Shown here piece by piece: positions 26,553 to 34,636 of a stretch of DNA of 64,000 nucleotides. Origin of the DNA: Fibrobacter sp. UBA7003 (lineage in GTDB: Bacteria > Fibrobacterota > Fibrobacteria > Fibrobacterales > Fibrobacteraceae); contig DJXN01000003.1 of assembly GCA_002449765.1 (NCBI GenBank), positions 1 to 64,000 on the forward strand. The letters run 5' to 3'. The position numbers were made by a program, and so were the translations under genes. Position 1 is the first letter of the stretch; every line of letters begins with the position of its first letter. The notes below the pieces were generated by a model. The model worked only from the letters and a program-made list of their open reading frames with translations. It searched no databases and was not told the origin of the DNA.

Positions 26553-27484
26553 TGAAAAAGATTGTCCTTGCCACACCGCGCGGATTCTGCGCCGGAGTCG
26601 ACCGCGCCATCCATATCGTCGAGAAGGCCCTCGAAAAATTCGGCACCCCCATCTACGTTCGTCACGAGATCGTTCATAACAAATTCGTAGTCGACACCCT
26701 CAGGGAAAAGGGCGTCATCTTCGTCGACGAGGTGAGCGAGGTCCCAGAAGGCTCGGTTGTCATCTTCTCCGCGCACGGGGTCGCGGAACACATCTACGCC
26801 GATGCCGAGGCGCGCCACCTCAAGGTGCTCGATGCAAGTTGCCCGCTGGTGCTCAAGGTCCACTACAGTGCGAAGCGCCACTTCAATGCGGGGCGCCACA
26901 TCATCCTCATCGGGCATGCGGGGCACGCCGAAGTCGAAGGCACGCTCGGGCAGCTCCCCGAAGGCGCCATCACCCTCATCCGGAACGAAGAGGACGTCTC
27001 CACAGTCAACGTTCCCGAAGGCAAGGAACTCGCCTACATCACCCAGACGACGCTCTCCGTTGCCGAGACCCACAAGATTATCGAGGCCCTGAAGAAGCGT
27101 TTCCCGAACATCATCGGCCCGAACGCGGGCGACCTCTGCTACGCGACCGGCAACCGCCAGGCGGCCGTCCTCGACCTCTGCAAGCAGGTCGACATGCTCC
27201 TCGTGGTCGGCGCCAAGAATTCCTCGAATTCGAGCCGACTCATGGAACTCGGCCTCGAACAGGGAATCAAGAGCCATCTCATCGCCGACGTGAACGACCT
27301 CGACCTCTCGTGGTTCGAGGGGATCGAATCCGTCGGGGTATCCAGCGGGGCATCCGCACCCGAAGTGCTGGTCCAGGAGGTCGTGGAATGGCTAAAGTCC
27401 CATTTTGAGCCGATTTCCATCGAAAATTTCATAAAATTGGTGGAATCGACCAAATTTAACCTCCCCAAAGAGCTCCAAGACTAA
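26552..27484 (+). CDS. ispH: 4-hydroxy-3-methylbut-2-enyl diphosphate reductase
   Basis: Last step of the MEP isoprenoid pathway; a 4Fe-4S enzyme giving IPP and DMAPP. 310 aa, normal length. The three iron-sulfur ligands are visible as C13 (GFCAG), C97 (DASCPLV) and C196 (GDLCYATGNRQ); the catalytic Glu lies in HAEVEG (E127/E129 area), and SAHGV and TQTTLS are family motifs. Its start codon overlaps the waaA stop codon. It supplies precursors for the polyprenyl synthase encoded at 38,374. Confidence 0.97.
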   Translation: MKKIVLATPRGFCAGVDRAIHIVEKALEKFGTPIYVRHEIVHNKFVVDTLREKGVIFVDEVSEVPEGSVVIFSAHGVAEHIYADAEARHLKVLDASCPLVLKVHYSAKRHFNAGRHIILIGHAGHAEVEGTLGQLPEGAITLIRNEEDVSTVNVPEGKELAYITQTTLSVAETHKIIEALKKRFPNIIGPNAGDLCYATGNRQAAVLDLCKQVDMLLVVGAKNSSNSSRLMELGLEQGIKSHLIADVNDLDLSWFEGIESVGVSSGASAPEVLVQEVVEWLKSHFEPISIENFIKLVESTKFNLPKELQD

Positions 27485-27492
27485 CTTTAGCC

Positions 27493-27521
27493 TTGACAGT
27501 TCGACCATTTTTATCTAAAAT
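27493..27521 (+). promoter_or_regulatory. rpmB promoter
   Basis: TTGACA (27493-27498), 17-bp spacer, TAAAAT (27516-27521). This is close to consensus. It places the transcript start near 27528, which rules out a longer reading frame opening at 27521. Confidence 0.8.
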
Positions 27522-27550
27522 TGGTGTCCGAAAAACAACGGAGTTTCATT

Positions 27551-27772
27551 ATGAGCCGCATTTGTGAAGTTACCGGCAAGGCCGGCCTCGTGGGCAACAT
27601 GGTTTCCCACTCCAACCGCAAGAAGTTGATGAAGCAGCTTCCCAACCTCCAGAAGAAGCGCTTCTACATTCCCGAAGAAGACCGCTGGGTCACGCTCCGC
27701 GTGAGCGCCGCCGGCCTCCGCACGATCAACAAGTGCGGTATCCAGGCTGTCGCCCGCGAACTCGGCATCTAA
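27551..27772 (+). CDS. rpmB: 50S ribosomal protein L28
   Basis: 73 aa; SD GGAG precedes the ATG at 27551. The sequence starts MSRICEVTGKAG and has the typical HSNRKKLMKQLPNLQKKRFY and LRVSAAGLRTINKCG. The family zinc-binding Cys pattern is only partly present (C5 and C65). Monocistronic between its promoter and terminator; rpmG (L33) is not adjacent, unlike in many genomes. Confidence 0.95.
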   Translation: MSRICEVTGKAGLVGNMVSHSNRKKLMKQLPNLQKKRFYIPEEDRWVTLRVSAAGLRTINKCGIQAVARELGI

Positions 27773-27833
27773 TTCTCGAATAAAGAGACTAAAAAAACCG
27801 TCAAAGGACACTTTGGCGGTATTTTGTGTTTCC

Positions 27834-27861
27834 GGGCCGCACTTGGCGGCCCCTTCTTTTT
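27834..27861 (+). terminator. rpmB terminator
   Basis: Hairpin GGGCCGC/GCGGCCC (27834-27840, 27846-27852), 5-base loop, followed by a T-rich tract. A weaker hairpin (ACCG.CAAAG / CTTTG.CGGT) lies just upstream at about 27807-27830. Confidence 0.75.
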
Positions 27862-27886
27862 ACCCGGAAACGGGAAAGGCGGGCGC

Positions 27887-28537
27887 CTACTTGTTGATGA
27901 ACTGCGGCACGCCCTTGTACTTGGCCATGCTCGCCATGATGTTGCCCATTTCCCAGTCCTTCTCCTTTAACCGGCGGCGGAGGAGCGCGACAAACACTTC
28001 CATGAGCATCTCGCAGTCGTAGACGGCGCGGTGCATCTTCGCGGGGTCGATCTTCATCGTGAATTCCCCGCGCTTCATGAAGAGGCCCGCCATGTAGCCC
28101 AGCTTGTGGTTCTCGAGTTCCGGCAAAATCGTACGGGCGACGACCAGGCTGTCGATGACGGGATTTCCCGGGATAAACTGCGGGTTCTTGGAGTAGGCCA
28201 CGCGCAAGAAGCTCGCGTCAAAGTTCGCGTTATGCGCAAGCAAGATGGATCCCTGTCCGCAGAAGGCCGTAAACTTCTTGAGGCATTCACCTACCGGCGG
28301 GGCGTCCTTTACCATGGCGTCGGTAATATGGTTCACGCGCGATGCCTCCTCGGGAATCATCATGTTTGGGTTCACCAGCGTGTTGAACTCCGAAATAAGC
28401 TTGGGGACGACCCTGCCTTTCGGGTCCGTCTCGACGGTGAACTTCACGGCTCCTATTTCGACAATTTCATCCTTCGTATTGACAAGGCCTGTCGTTTCGA
28501 GGTCAAACGCAACAAATTTCGGCGGCAATGCGATCAT
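27887..28537 (-). CDS. DEDDh 3'-5' exonuclease (DNA polymerase III epsilon-like)
   Basis: 216 aa from the ATG at 28537, which has AAAGGAGT upstream. Exonuclease motifs: FVAFDLETTGL (motif I DxE), LLAHNANFDASFL (motif II) and HRAVYDCEML (motif III HxxxxD). Members proofread in the replicase or trim DNA ends; this is a stand-alone short form, so it could be the epsilon subunit or a separate nuclease. The start codon lies 2 bases after the stop of the upstream DUF374 gene. Confidence 0.85.
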   Translation of the reverse strand: MIALPPKFVAFDLETTGLVNTKDEIVEIGAVKFTVETDPKGRVVPKLISEFNTLVNPNMMIPEEASRVNHITDAMVKDAPPVGECLKKFTAFCGQGSILLAHNANFDASFLRVAYSKNPQFIPGNPVIDSLVVARTILPELENHKLGYMAGLFMKRGEFTMKIDPAKMHRAVYDCEMLMEVFVALLRRRLKEKDWEMGNIMASMAKYKGVPQFINK

Positions 28538-28539
28538 GT

Positions 28540-29085
28540 CTACTCCTTTTCCCGACTGGTGTCGGACCTTTTTTCTTTGCAAAAATACTTAATTTCGATG
28601 TCAATAGATGTCATCGGGAACGGAACAACAAAGTTATCCCAGCTTTTGAGGCGCACGTGGCGGCCATAGCGGGCTTCGACAAGCCACAACGGCCTTTCGG
28701 CCTTTTCGGCAAGCCACAGGGAACCAGGCTTGACCTGCAGTGCCGGACCGCGAGGCCCGTCCAGCGCCATTCCCACGAATCCTCCTTCCCGCAAAGTCCG
28801 CACCAGGTGACGCACGTTCAATGCGCCGTGGCTATCGGAACCGCGAGTCACCACGTATCCCAGGCGCCGCGCCACGCGGGCAAAAAGGTCCCCGTCCGAA
28901 GATTCCGAGACAAGGATATGCATTCCCGACCCGCGGAAAGCGGCACAACTGGCAAGCAGGTCCTGATGCCAGCTTCCGACCACGCCGGGGGCATACCCCT
29001 CGGGCAACCTGAGTTTTACCCTCAGGCTTTTGACCCACAACATGCAAGCGAAAGCTAGGAGCCAGCCCTTGAATCGACCGAACAT
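28540..29085 (-). CDS. DUF374 lysophospholipid acyltransferase-like protein (181 aa)
   Basis: LPLAT-superfamily protein: SWHQDLL (acyltransferase His/Asp), ILVSESSDGDLFARVARRLGY, TRGSDSHGALNVRHLVRTLREGGFVGMALDGPRGP and the SWDNFVVPFP end typical of DUF374. Probable membrane-face acyl transfer to a lipid or lipid A intermediate. The ATG at 29085 is chosen; a TTG six bases earlier is possible. First gene of a two-gene operon with the exonuclease. Confidence 0.8.
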   Translation of the reverse strand: MFGRFKGWLLAFACMLWVKSLRVKLRLPEGYAPGVVGSWHQDLLASCAAFRGSGMHILVSESSDGDLFARVARRLGYVVTRGSDSHGALNVRHLVRTLREGGFVGMALDGPRGPALQVKPGSLWLAEKAERPLWLVEARYGRHVRLKSWDNFVVPFPMTSIDIEIKYFCKEKRSDTSREKE

Positions 29086-29117
29086 GGGCAAAAATTAGTT
29101 TTTTTAGCCATTCCCCC

Positions 29118-29146
29118 TTGGCAAAAGCAGTTTATTTACCTATATT
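29118..29146 (+). promoter_or_regulatory. tRNA-Cys promoter
   Basis: TTGGCA (29118-29123), 17 bp, TATATT (29141-29146), 12 bp before the mature tRNA. Confidence 0.75.
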
Positions 29147-29158
29147 GCCGCTCACATT

Positions 29159-29231
29159 GGCGACGTACCCAAGTTGGTAAGGGGCGGCTCTGCAAAAGCC
29201 TTATTCATCAGTTCGAGTCTGATCGTTGCCT
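29159..29231 (+). tRNA. tRNA-Cys (anticodon GCA)
   Basis: 73 nt, no encoded CCA. Acceptor GGCGACG pairs with CGTTGCC, anticodon loop CTGCAAA gives GCA, T arm contains GTTCGAGTC, discriminator T. A promoter precedes it and a terminator follows. Confidence 0.93.
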
Positions 29232-29240
29232 CTCAAAAAA

Positions 29241-29268
29241 ACCGCTTTCGAAAGAAGGCGGTTTTTTT
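29241..29268. terminator. Bidirectional terminator between tRNA-Cys and the AT-hook gene
   Basis: 9-bp stem ACCGCTTTC/GAAGGCGGT with GAAA loop, T-run on the plus strand (29262-29268) and A-run at 29235-29240 that gives a T-run on the minus strand. It serves both converging units. Confidence 0.85.
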
Positions 29269-29278
29269 ATACGGTTTT

Positions 29279-29917
29279 CTACAGTAGCGGGTTCTTGCGC
29301 GGGCGGCCACGCGGACGCTTCACGGGCAGTCCGTCGGGACCGACAGCCGGGGCCGCGGCCTTGTTTTTCGCAGCCAGCGCCGCACGAATCTTCTTCGCAC
29401 GCTCTTCCATGCGCTGGCGTTCGAGTTCTGCCGCCGAATAGACCTTGGCCTTGGCCGCGTCGCTCGGCTTTGCTCCGAAAGAGCCCTTGAGCACACGCCC
29501 CGAAGAGGGTACCGGCGGAGGAGCCGTCACAACCTTAGCCGTTTCCGGAACAACGGGTTTCTCCACTGCCGGACGCGGCGCGGAAAACAGCGAGTCCAAC
29601 TTCCGGCGGGCACCCGACATCGGCCTTTCCGCATCCAGAACCGGGGCCGGTTCGACCTTTGCCGAAAAGCCGGGCCTTGCAACGGGGGCACGCGCGAAAG
29701 ATTCCGAAACCGAGCGCGCCACCCTGAGCATGTCCGCCCTCCCCTTTTCCTGTTTCATCCTCAGGCGTTCGCGCTTGGATGGCCTAGTAGCCGAACGGCG
29801 ACGCTTGGCCGTGTCCTCCCTAGCCTCCCTCTGCAATATTTCCTCATTGGACGGGCCTCGGAGTTCCGGGGGAACCTCGATTACCGCACGCTCATAAACG
29901 GCTTCATTCACGCTCAT
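29279..29917 (-). CDS. Basic disordered protein with C-terminal AT-hook (212 aa)
   Basis: No globular domain recognised. The N-terminus is acidic, then a Lys/Arg-rich stretch (AKRRRSATRPSKRERLRMK), a Pro/Ala-rich middle, a helical segment (AAELERQRMEERAKKIRAALAAK) and a final AT-hook VKRPRGRPRKNP. AT-hooks bind the minor groove of AT-rich DNA, so a nucleoid or regulatory protein is likely. The AT-rich upstream region at 29920-30060 could be its own target; that is speculation. It converges with tRNA-Cys on a shared terminator. Confidence 0.75.
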   Translation of the reverse strand: MSVNEAVYERAVIEVPPELRGPSNEEILQREAREDTAKRRRSATRPSKRERLRMKQEKGRADMLRVARSVSESFARAPVARPGFSAKVEPAPVLDAERPMSGARRKLDSLFSAPRPAVEKPVVPETAKVVTAPPPVPSSGRVLKGSFGAKPSDAAKAKVYSAAELERQRMEERAKKIRAALAAKNKAAAPAVGPDGLPVKRPRGRPRKNPLL

Positions 29918-30064
29918 AATCCCAAAAAACTTAAAAAAAACGATTTGTCAAGAGTATTTTTTGTCTTTTTTTTGCAAAAAATTTCAAAAAACTGAAAAAA
30001 ATTTAAAAAAAATGCTTGTCAAGGTCTAGAAAATAAATTCTTTCTGGACTATTTTTGTGTCGTC

Positions 30065-30727
30065 ATGTTAAGGTTCACTCAAGATATCCTACTTGCGCTC
30101 CGCGCTATCGCTAACGAAGAAGAATCCCACGAGATGTCCAAGAAGGCACGCGAACAGTTTGACTTCCTGGGAATCCGTCTTGTCCCAAGGCGCGAAGTTA
30201 CCTACCCCATATTCGACAAGAACCCGCCGAAAGACGACGCCGAGTTGGTAGCCCGGGTCGAGGACATGTGGTCGCAGCCCTACCGCGAAATCCAGTACGC
30301 CGCATGCGACTACCTTTTCCGCCACAAGGAAATGCTCGGGGGGCAGCATCTCAATTTCTTGAAGAAACTTATCAAGACCCGTGCCTGGCGCGATACGGTC
30401 GACACGCTCGCCGCCTGCATTTTAGGAGACCTCGCGCTCCGCCTCCCCGCGCTCCGCAGCAAGATTGCCTCCTGGATCCGCGATCCGAACATCTGGGTCC
30501 GCCGCAGCGCCATCATCTTCCAGATCCAGTACAAGGACCGTACCGACTGGCCGCTGCTGCGCCAGTTCTGCCTCACCTGCGCCAAGGAAGACGACTATTA
30601 TATACGTAACGGCATCGGCCGCGCACTGTCCGAGTACGCGCGCATCAACCCGACCGAGGTCCGCCGTCTAGTACAAGATAACGTCTTCGCCGAGCAGACC
30701 ACGCAAGAGATTCTGCGTTTAATATAA
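30065..30727 (+). CDS. AlkD-like DNA alkylation repair HEAT-repeat protein (220 aa)
   Basis: All-helical HEAT-like fold of the AlkC/AlkD DNA glycosylase family, which removes alkylated bases. Family landmarks: MWSQPYREIQYAACDYL, the active-site segment RAWRDTVDTLA (W108 and D113, matching Trp109/Asp113 of B. cereus AlkD), DPNIWVRRSAI, and NGIGRALSEYARINP. In AlkD the last segment is usually GWALREY, with Trp187 contacting the lesion; here that position is Arg186. It may therefore act on different lesions or be non-catalytic. A terminator follows directly, so the gene is monocistronic. Confidence 0.8.
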   Translation: MLRFTQDILLALRAIANEEESHEMSKKAREQFDFLGIRLVPRREVTYPIFDKNPPKDDAELVARVEDMWSQPYREIQYAACDYLFRHKEMLGGQHLNFLKKLIKTRAWRDTVDTLAACILGDLALRLPALRSKIASWIRDPNIWVRRSAIIFQIQYKDRTDWPLLRQFCLTCAKEDDYYIRNGIGRALSEYARINPTEVRRLVQDNVFAEQTTQEILRLI

Positions 30728-30750
30728 AGTTCGGGCAAAACAAGTTTGCG

Positions 30751-30786
30751 AACCTCGTCCAGATTTCATTTGGACGAGGTTTTTTT
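30751..30786 (+). terminator. Terminator of the AlkD-like gene
   Basis: 10-bp perfect stem AACCTCGTCC/GGACGAGGTT (30751-30760, 30772-30781), 11-base loop, followed by a run of T. Confidence 0.9.
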
Positions 30787-30953
30787 CACTTTTTCCTTGT
30801 TTTCTCGAAGGGGGAACGCGAACCGGCCTTCCAGCACGCACCCCTTTGCACCCGGGCAGCATTCCTGCTTCCGCTTGTCACAGAAAGTCTCTCTCAAATA
30901 CCTACATTCCCAACTCATGCAAGGAATAATAGCATATTCTTTCCCGATTTATC

Positions 30954-30959
30954 TATATT
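30954..30959 (+). promoter_or_regulatory. -10 box of leaderless malQ
   Basis: TATATT ends 7 nt before the A of the malQ ATG, so transcription is expected to start at or next to the start codon. The -35 region is not clear. Confidence 0.45.
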
Positions 30960-30965
30960 TCGGGC

Positions 30966-32939
30966 ATGCGTTACGGTGATATTTCCTCCTTCCAGACGGG
31001 CGTAGCCGTGCCCCTCTTCAGCCTCCGCAGCAAGGCTGACATCGGTATCGGCGAATTCCTCGACCTCATTCCCTTCGCAGGCTGGTGCAAGCTCTGCGAC
31101 TTCAACATCATCCAGCTTTTGCCGGTCAACGACACCGGAGCCGAGGCGAGCCCCTACAGCGCCCGGAGCGCATTCGCCCTGAACCCGGTGTTCATCAACA
31201 TCCAGTCAGTCCGCGGCTCCAGCGAATTCGAGGAAGAAATCGAGGATGCCAAGGAAGGATTCGAAAGCGAAGAACGCATCGACTATTATAAGATATCCAC
31301 GTGGAAGCGCGGCATTCTCCGCAAGATTTTCGACAACCGCTACGACGAGCTCAAGAAGGACAAGGACCTTTCGAACTGGATCGACAAGAACGGATGGGCC
31401 AAAGCCTATTGCGCCTACGCGACACTCAAGGCCCAGAATTCCGAGTCGAGCTGGAAGGACTGGAAAAAGTTCAAGGATCCCACGGCAGATGATATCGAGA
31501 AGCTCTGGACCAAGTACCACAAGGACATACTTTTCCAGGCCTGGATGCAGTACGTCGCCGAGATGCAGTTCACGGCCGCCGTGAGCGAGGTTTCGAAACT
31601 CGGCATCCACATCAAGGGAGACATTCCCATCCTCATCAACGAGGACAGCGCCGACGTGTGGGCGAACCGCAAGTACTTCTCGCTTTCCGACCGCGCGGGC
31701 GCACCTCCCGACATGTTCAGCTACAGCGGCCAGAACTGGGGATTCCCCACCTACCGCTGGGATGTCATCGAGGCGGACGGATTCCGTTGGTGGAAAGACC
31801 GCCTCGCTCAGGCGAGCAAGTTCTACCACGCCTACCGCATCGACCACGTGCTCGGATTCTTCCGCATCTGGTCCATCCCCGAAAACGAAGTGACGGGCAT
31901 CCTCGGACGCTTCAATCCCTGCGTCCCGCTTACCTGGGACCGTCTGCATGCCGCCGGGTTCATCCGCGAGACGCTCGAGTACCTGCGCCGCCCGAACTAC
32001 TCCGTGGACCAGCTTCGCGAATTCCTGGGCGACGAGACCGAGAACATGGTTTCCGTCTACTTCGAAAGCCTGCCCAACGAGCCTTCGCGATTCGTCCTCA
32101 AGCCGCAATTCTATAGCGAACGCGCCATCACGACTCTCGACGAACCGCAGAACGTGAAGGATGCCCTCCTGAAGGTCTACTGGAATCGCATTTTCATCCC
32201 GGCAGGCGACGAAAACAACTACTACCCGTTCTGGTACTGGTACAACCAGCCCGTTCTCAGGACACTCCCCGAAAACGAGCAGGAAAAGCTCAAGGAAATC
32301 ATCCACGAAAACGAAGCCTCGCAGGAAGGGCTCTGGGAACAGAACGCGACGAAGCTTCTCTCTATCCTCGCGAAAGAGACCGACATGCTGGTATGTGCCG
32401 AAGACCTCGGAGCCGTCCCGCACTGCGTCCCCACCGTGCTCAAGAAACTCAATATCCTTTCGCTGCGCATCGAGCGCTGGGCCCGCAACTGGGATGCCCC
32501 GTACAGCCCCTACTACGACATGGCCGAATACCCGAGACTCTCCGTGTGCACCACGAGTTGCCACGACACCTCGAGCCTCCGCGGGCTCTGGGAAGAACCC
32601 GATTTCGACCGCGACCTCTACTGGACACACGCCCAGCTATCCGGTGCCGCGCCGCAGACGCTTACCCCGCCCGCCGTGCGCAACATCCTTGAACACGTAT
32701 TCTCGTCGAACAGTCTCTTCTGCATCTTGCCTGTGCAAGATTTCTTCGCGCTTTCCTCAACCCTTTCCGAAATCCCGGCCGAAGAAGAACGCGTGAACAT
32801 TCCCGGCACGGTCGGCGGCAAGAACTGGACCTACAGGATTCCCGTGACCATCAAGGAACTCACGGCAAACGCATCGCTCCATTCCGAAATCCGCAAGCTC
32901 GTGGACGTGCGCAAGCGCCGCCCGATGTGGAACATCTAG
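30966..32939 (+). CDS. malQ: 4-alpha-glucanotransferase (amylomaltase, GH77)
   Basis: Transfers alpha-1,4-glucan segments between maltodextrins, releasing glucose, in cytoplasmic glycogen/maltodextrin turnover. 657 aa. GH77 motifs: QLLPVNDTG with SPYSARSAFALNP near the N-terminus, AYRIDHVLGFFRIW with the nucleophile Asp, CAEDLGAVP with the general acid Glu, and SCHDTSSLRG with the third Asp. There is no SD; a TATATT box lies exactly six bases before the ATG, which suggests a leaderless mRNA. The GH13 gene starts 7 bases after its stop, so they form a glucan-processing operon. Confidence 0.95.
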   Translation: MRYGDISSFQTGVAVPLFSLRSKADIGIGEFLDLIPFAGWCKLCDFNIIQLLPVNDTGAEASPYSARSAFALNPVFINIQSVRGSSEFEEEIEDAKEGFESEERIDYYKISTWKRGILRKIFDNRYDELKKDKDLSNWIDKNGWAKAYCAYATLKAQNSESSWKDWKKFKDPTADDIEKLWTKYHKDILFQAWMQYVAEMQFTAAVSEVSKLGIHIKGDIPILINEDSADVWANRKYFSLSDRAGAPPDMFSYSGQNWGFPTYRWDVIEADGFRWWKDRLAQASKFYHAYRIDHVLGFFRIWSIPENEVTGILGRFNPCVPLTWDRLHAAGFIRETLEYLRRPNYSVDQLREFLGDETENMVSVYFESLPNEPSRFVLKPQFYSERAITTLDEPQNVKDALLKVYWNRIFIPAGDENNYYPFWYWYNQPVLRTLPENEQEKLKEIIHENEASQEGLWEQNATKLLSILAKETDMLVCAEDLGAVPHCVPTVLKKLNILSLRIERWARNWDAPYSPYYDMAEYPRLSVCTTSCHDTSSLRGLWEEPDFDRDLYWTHAQLSGAAPQTLTPPAVRNILEHVFSSNSLFCILPVQDFFALSSTLSEIPAEEERVNIPGTVGGKNWTYRIPVTIKELTANASLHSEIRKLVDVRKRRPMWNI

Positions 32940-32946
32940 AGGCACC

Positions 32947-34224
32947 ATGGTCCGGTCTTCAACGAAACTCGCGCCAGACTGGGTCAAGGACGCCATCTTC
33001 TATCAGATTTTCCCTGATAGGTTTTGCCGCAGCCCCAAATACAGTGCCGTAGGCAAGTTCGTGCAATGGGACAGCAAGCCCACCCGCACGAACATGTTCG
33101 GCGGGAACCTCGCGGGCATTACCGACAAACTAAAGTACATCGTAGATCTCGGCGCGACGGCGATTTACCTGTGCCCGATTTTCAAGAGCAATTCCAACCA
33201 CCGCTACCATACGGTGGACTACTTCGAGATTGACCCGGTGCTCGGCACGCTCAAGGATTTCGACAACCTTGTAAAGAAGGCGCACGCCCTCGGGCTCCGC
33301 GTCATTCTGGACGGCGTCTTTAACCACTGCTCGCGCGGATTCTTCCAGTTCAACAGCCTCATGGAACTCGGGGAAGATTCCCCCTACGTCGACTGGTTCC
33401 ACGTGCACAGCTGGCCCATACACGCCTACTCGGGCAAGCCGAATTACGAATGCTGGTGGAACTACCCCGCGCTACCGAAGTTCAATACGGACTGCGCGGA
33501 CGTTCGCGAATACCTGTTCAGCGTCGCCGAATACTGGACCAGGCGCGGCATAGACGGCTGGCGGCTCGACGTGCCGAACGAAATAAACGACGATAGTTTT
33601 TGGCAGGAATTCCGCAGGCGCGTGAAGGCGATAAACCCCGAAGCCTACATCGTGGGCGAAATCTGGGACAATCCCGAGCGCTGGCTCAAAGGCGACCAGT
33701 TCGACGGAGTCATGAACTACCCGTTCCGCAAGGCGGTAATGCAGTACCTCTTCGACGAGAACCCCGTTTCTACAGGCGAATTCTGCAAAAAGGTGCGCAG
33801 CGCGTTCCCCGAGAACCGCTTCGGCACCCCGATGAACCTGCTCGGGAGCCACGACACCACCCGCATCGCGTCGCAACCCCGCACGAGCCCCGAACGCATA
33901 AGGCTCGCGCTCGCCCTGCTGTTCTTTATGCCCGGAGCCCCCTGCATCTACTACGGCGACGAAATCGGCATGGAAGGTGGCAAGGACCCCGACTGCAGGC
34001 GAACATTCCCGTGGGACCAGCTGAAGGCCCGCAAGGCGCTGCCCATCTACAAGTTTATCCGCGAACTCACCCGCATGCGCCACGAAAACCCCGTACTCCG
34101 CGACGGGAGCCTGAAAATTCATTTTACGGGGACCGGCTTTTCTGTGGTTCGCGCATCGGGCCATGACTGTTTGACCCTTTCGGTGTCGCTGGATGCGCCC
34201 GAACCATCTTTTGAAATTAAATAA
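32947..34224 (+). CDS. Alpha-amylase family (GH13) neopullulanase/maltodextrinase-like enzyme (425 aa)
   Basis: Cytoplasmic-looking (no signal peptide) short GH13 enzyme. Conserved regions: DGVFNH (I), GWRLDVPNE with nucleophile D208 (II), VGEIWDN with acid/base E238 (III), GSHDT with D303 (IV). DAIFYQIFPDRF at the start and the regions' wording fit the neopullulanase/cyclomaltodextrinase subfamily, without the usual N-terminal dimerisation domain. Likely hydrolyses short maltodextrins in concert with MalQ, encoded immediately upstream. Confidence 0.88.
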   Translation: MVRSSTKLAPDWVKDAIFYQIFPDRFCRSPKYSAVGKFVQWDSKPTRTNMFGGNLAGITDKLKYIVDLGATAIYLCPIFKSNSNHRYHTVDYFEIDPVLGTLKDFDNLVKKAHALGLRVILDGVFNHCSRGFFQFNSLMELGEDSPYVDWFHVHSWPIHAYSGKPNYECWWNYPALPKFNTDCADVREYLFSVAEYWTRRGIDGWRLDVPNEINDDSFWQEFRRRVKAINPEAYIVGEIWDNPERWLKGDQFDGVMNYPFRKAVMQYLFDENPVSTGEFCKKVRSAFPENRFGTPMNLLGSHDTTRIASQPRTSPERIRLALALLFFMPGAPCIYYGDEIGMEGGKDPDCRRTFPWDQLKARKALPIYKFIRELTRMRHENPVLRDGSLKIHFTGTGFSVVRASGHDCLTLSVSLDAPEPSFEIK

Positions 34225-34250
34225 AAACGTAAACAACAAGGAGCTGCTTT

Positions 34251-34556
34251 ATGCCTTTTTGTCCAAAATGCGGAAATGAAGTTGCCAACACAGACACATT
34301 TTGCAACAAATGCGGAACCAGCATTCAAGAGATCCCGGCAGAAGGAGCTGGCACCAAAGTGAATCAGGTCGCCTATGCAGTCCTGGCCATCCTTTTGGGG
34401 GGCTTGGGCATACATAAATTCTATGCCGGCAAGATAGGCATGGGGATTCTGTACATTCTGTTCTGCTGGACAACCATTCCCGGCATAATAGGCCTTATTG
34501 AAGGAATCATCGCCGTAACGAAAAATGCCGACGCAAACGGCAACATTTACATCTAG
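34251..34556 (+). CDS. Zinc-ribbon plus TM2-domain protein (101 aa)
   Basis: N-terminal zinc ribbon FCPKCGNEV...FCNKCGTSI (four Cys), then a TM2 domain with two helices (AYAVLAILLGGLGIHKFYAGKIGMG...GIIGLIEGIIA), the pattern GGxGxHKFYxG being characteristic. SD AAGGAG lies upstream. Function unknown in general. It stands 26 bp after the GH13 gene and may be co-transcribed. Confidence 0.9.
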   Translation: MPFCPKCGNEVANTDTFCNKCGTSIQEIPAEGAGTKVNQVAYAVLAILLGGLGIHKFYAGKIGMGILYILFCWTTIPGIIGLIEGIIAVTKNADANGNIYI

Positions 34557-34636
34557 TTTCCTTACGCGGCGCCCGCCTTTTTCTATCTTTGCACCCGCAA
34601 CTAAATGCGTATTAATGCCTTATTAAGGGATTACAA

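Noticed and set aside
30746..30979. A 77-codon plus-strand frame overlapping malQ's start
   Set aside because: It begins inside the terminator stem of the AlkD-like gene and runs through the malQ -10 region; no SD and no family.
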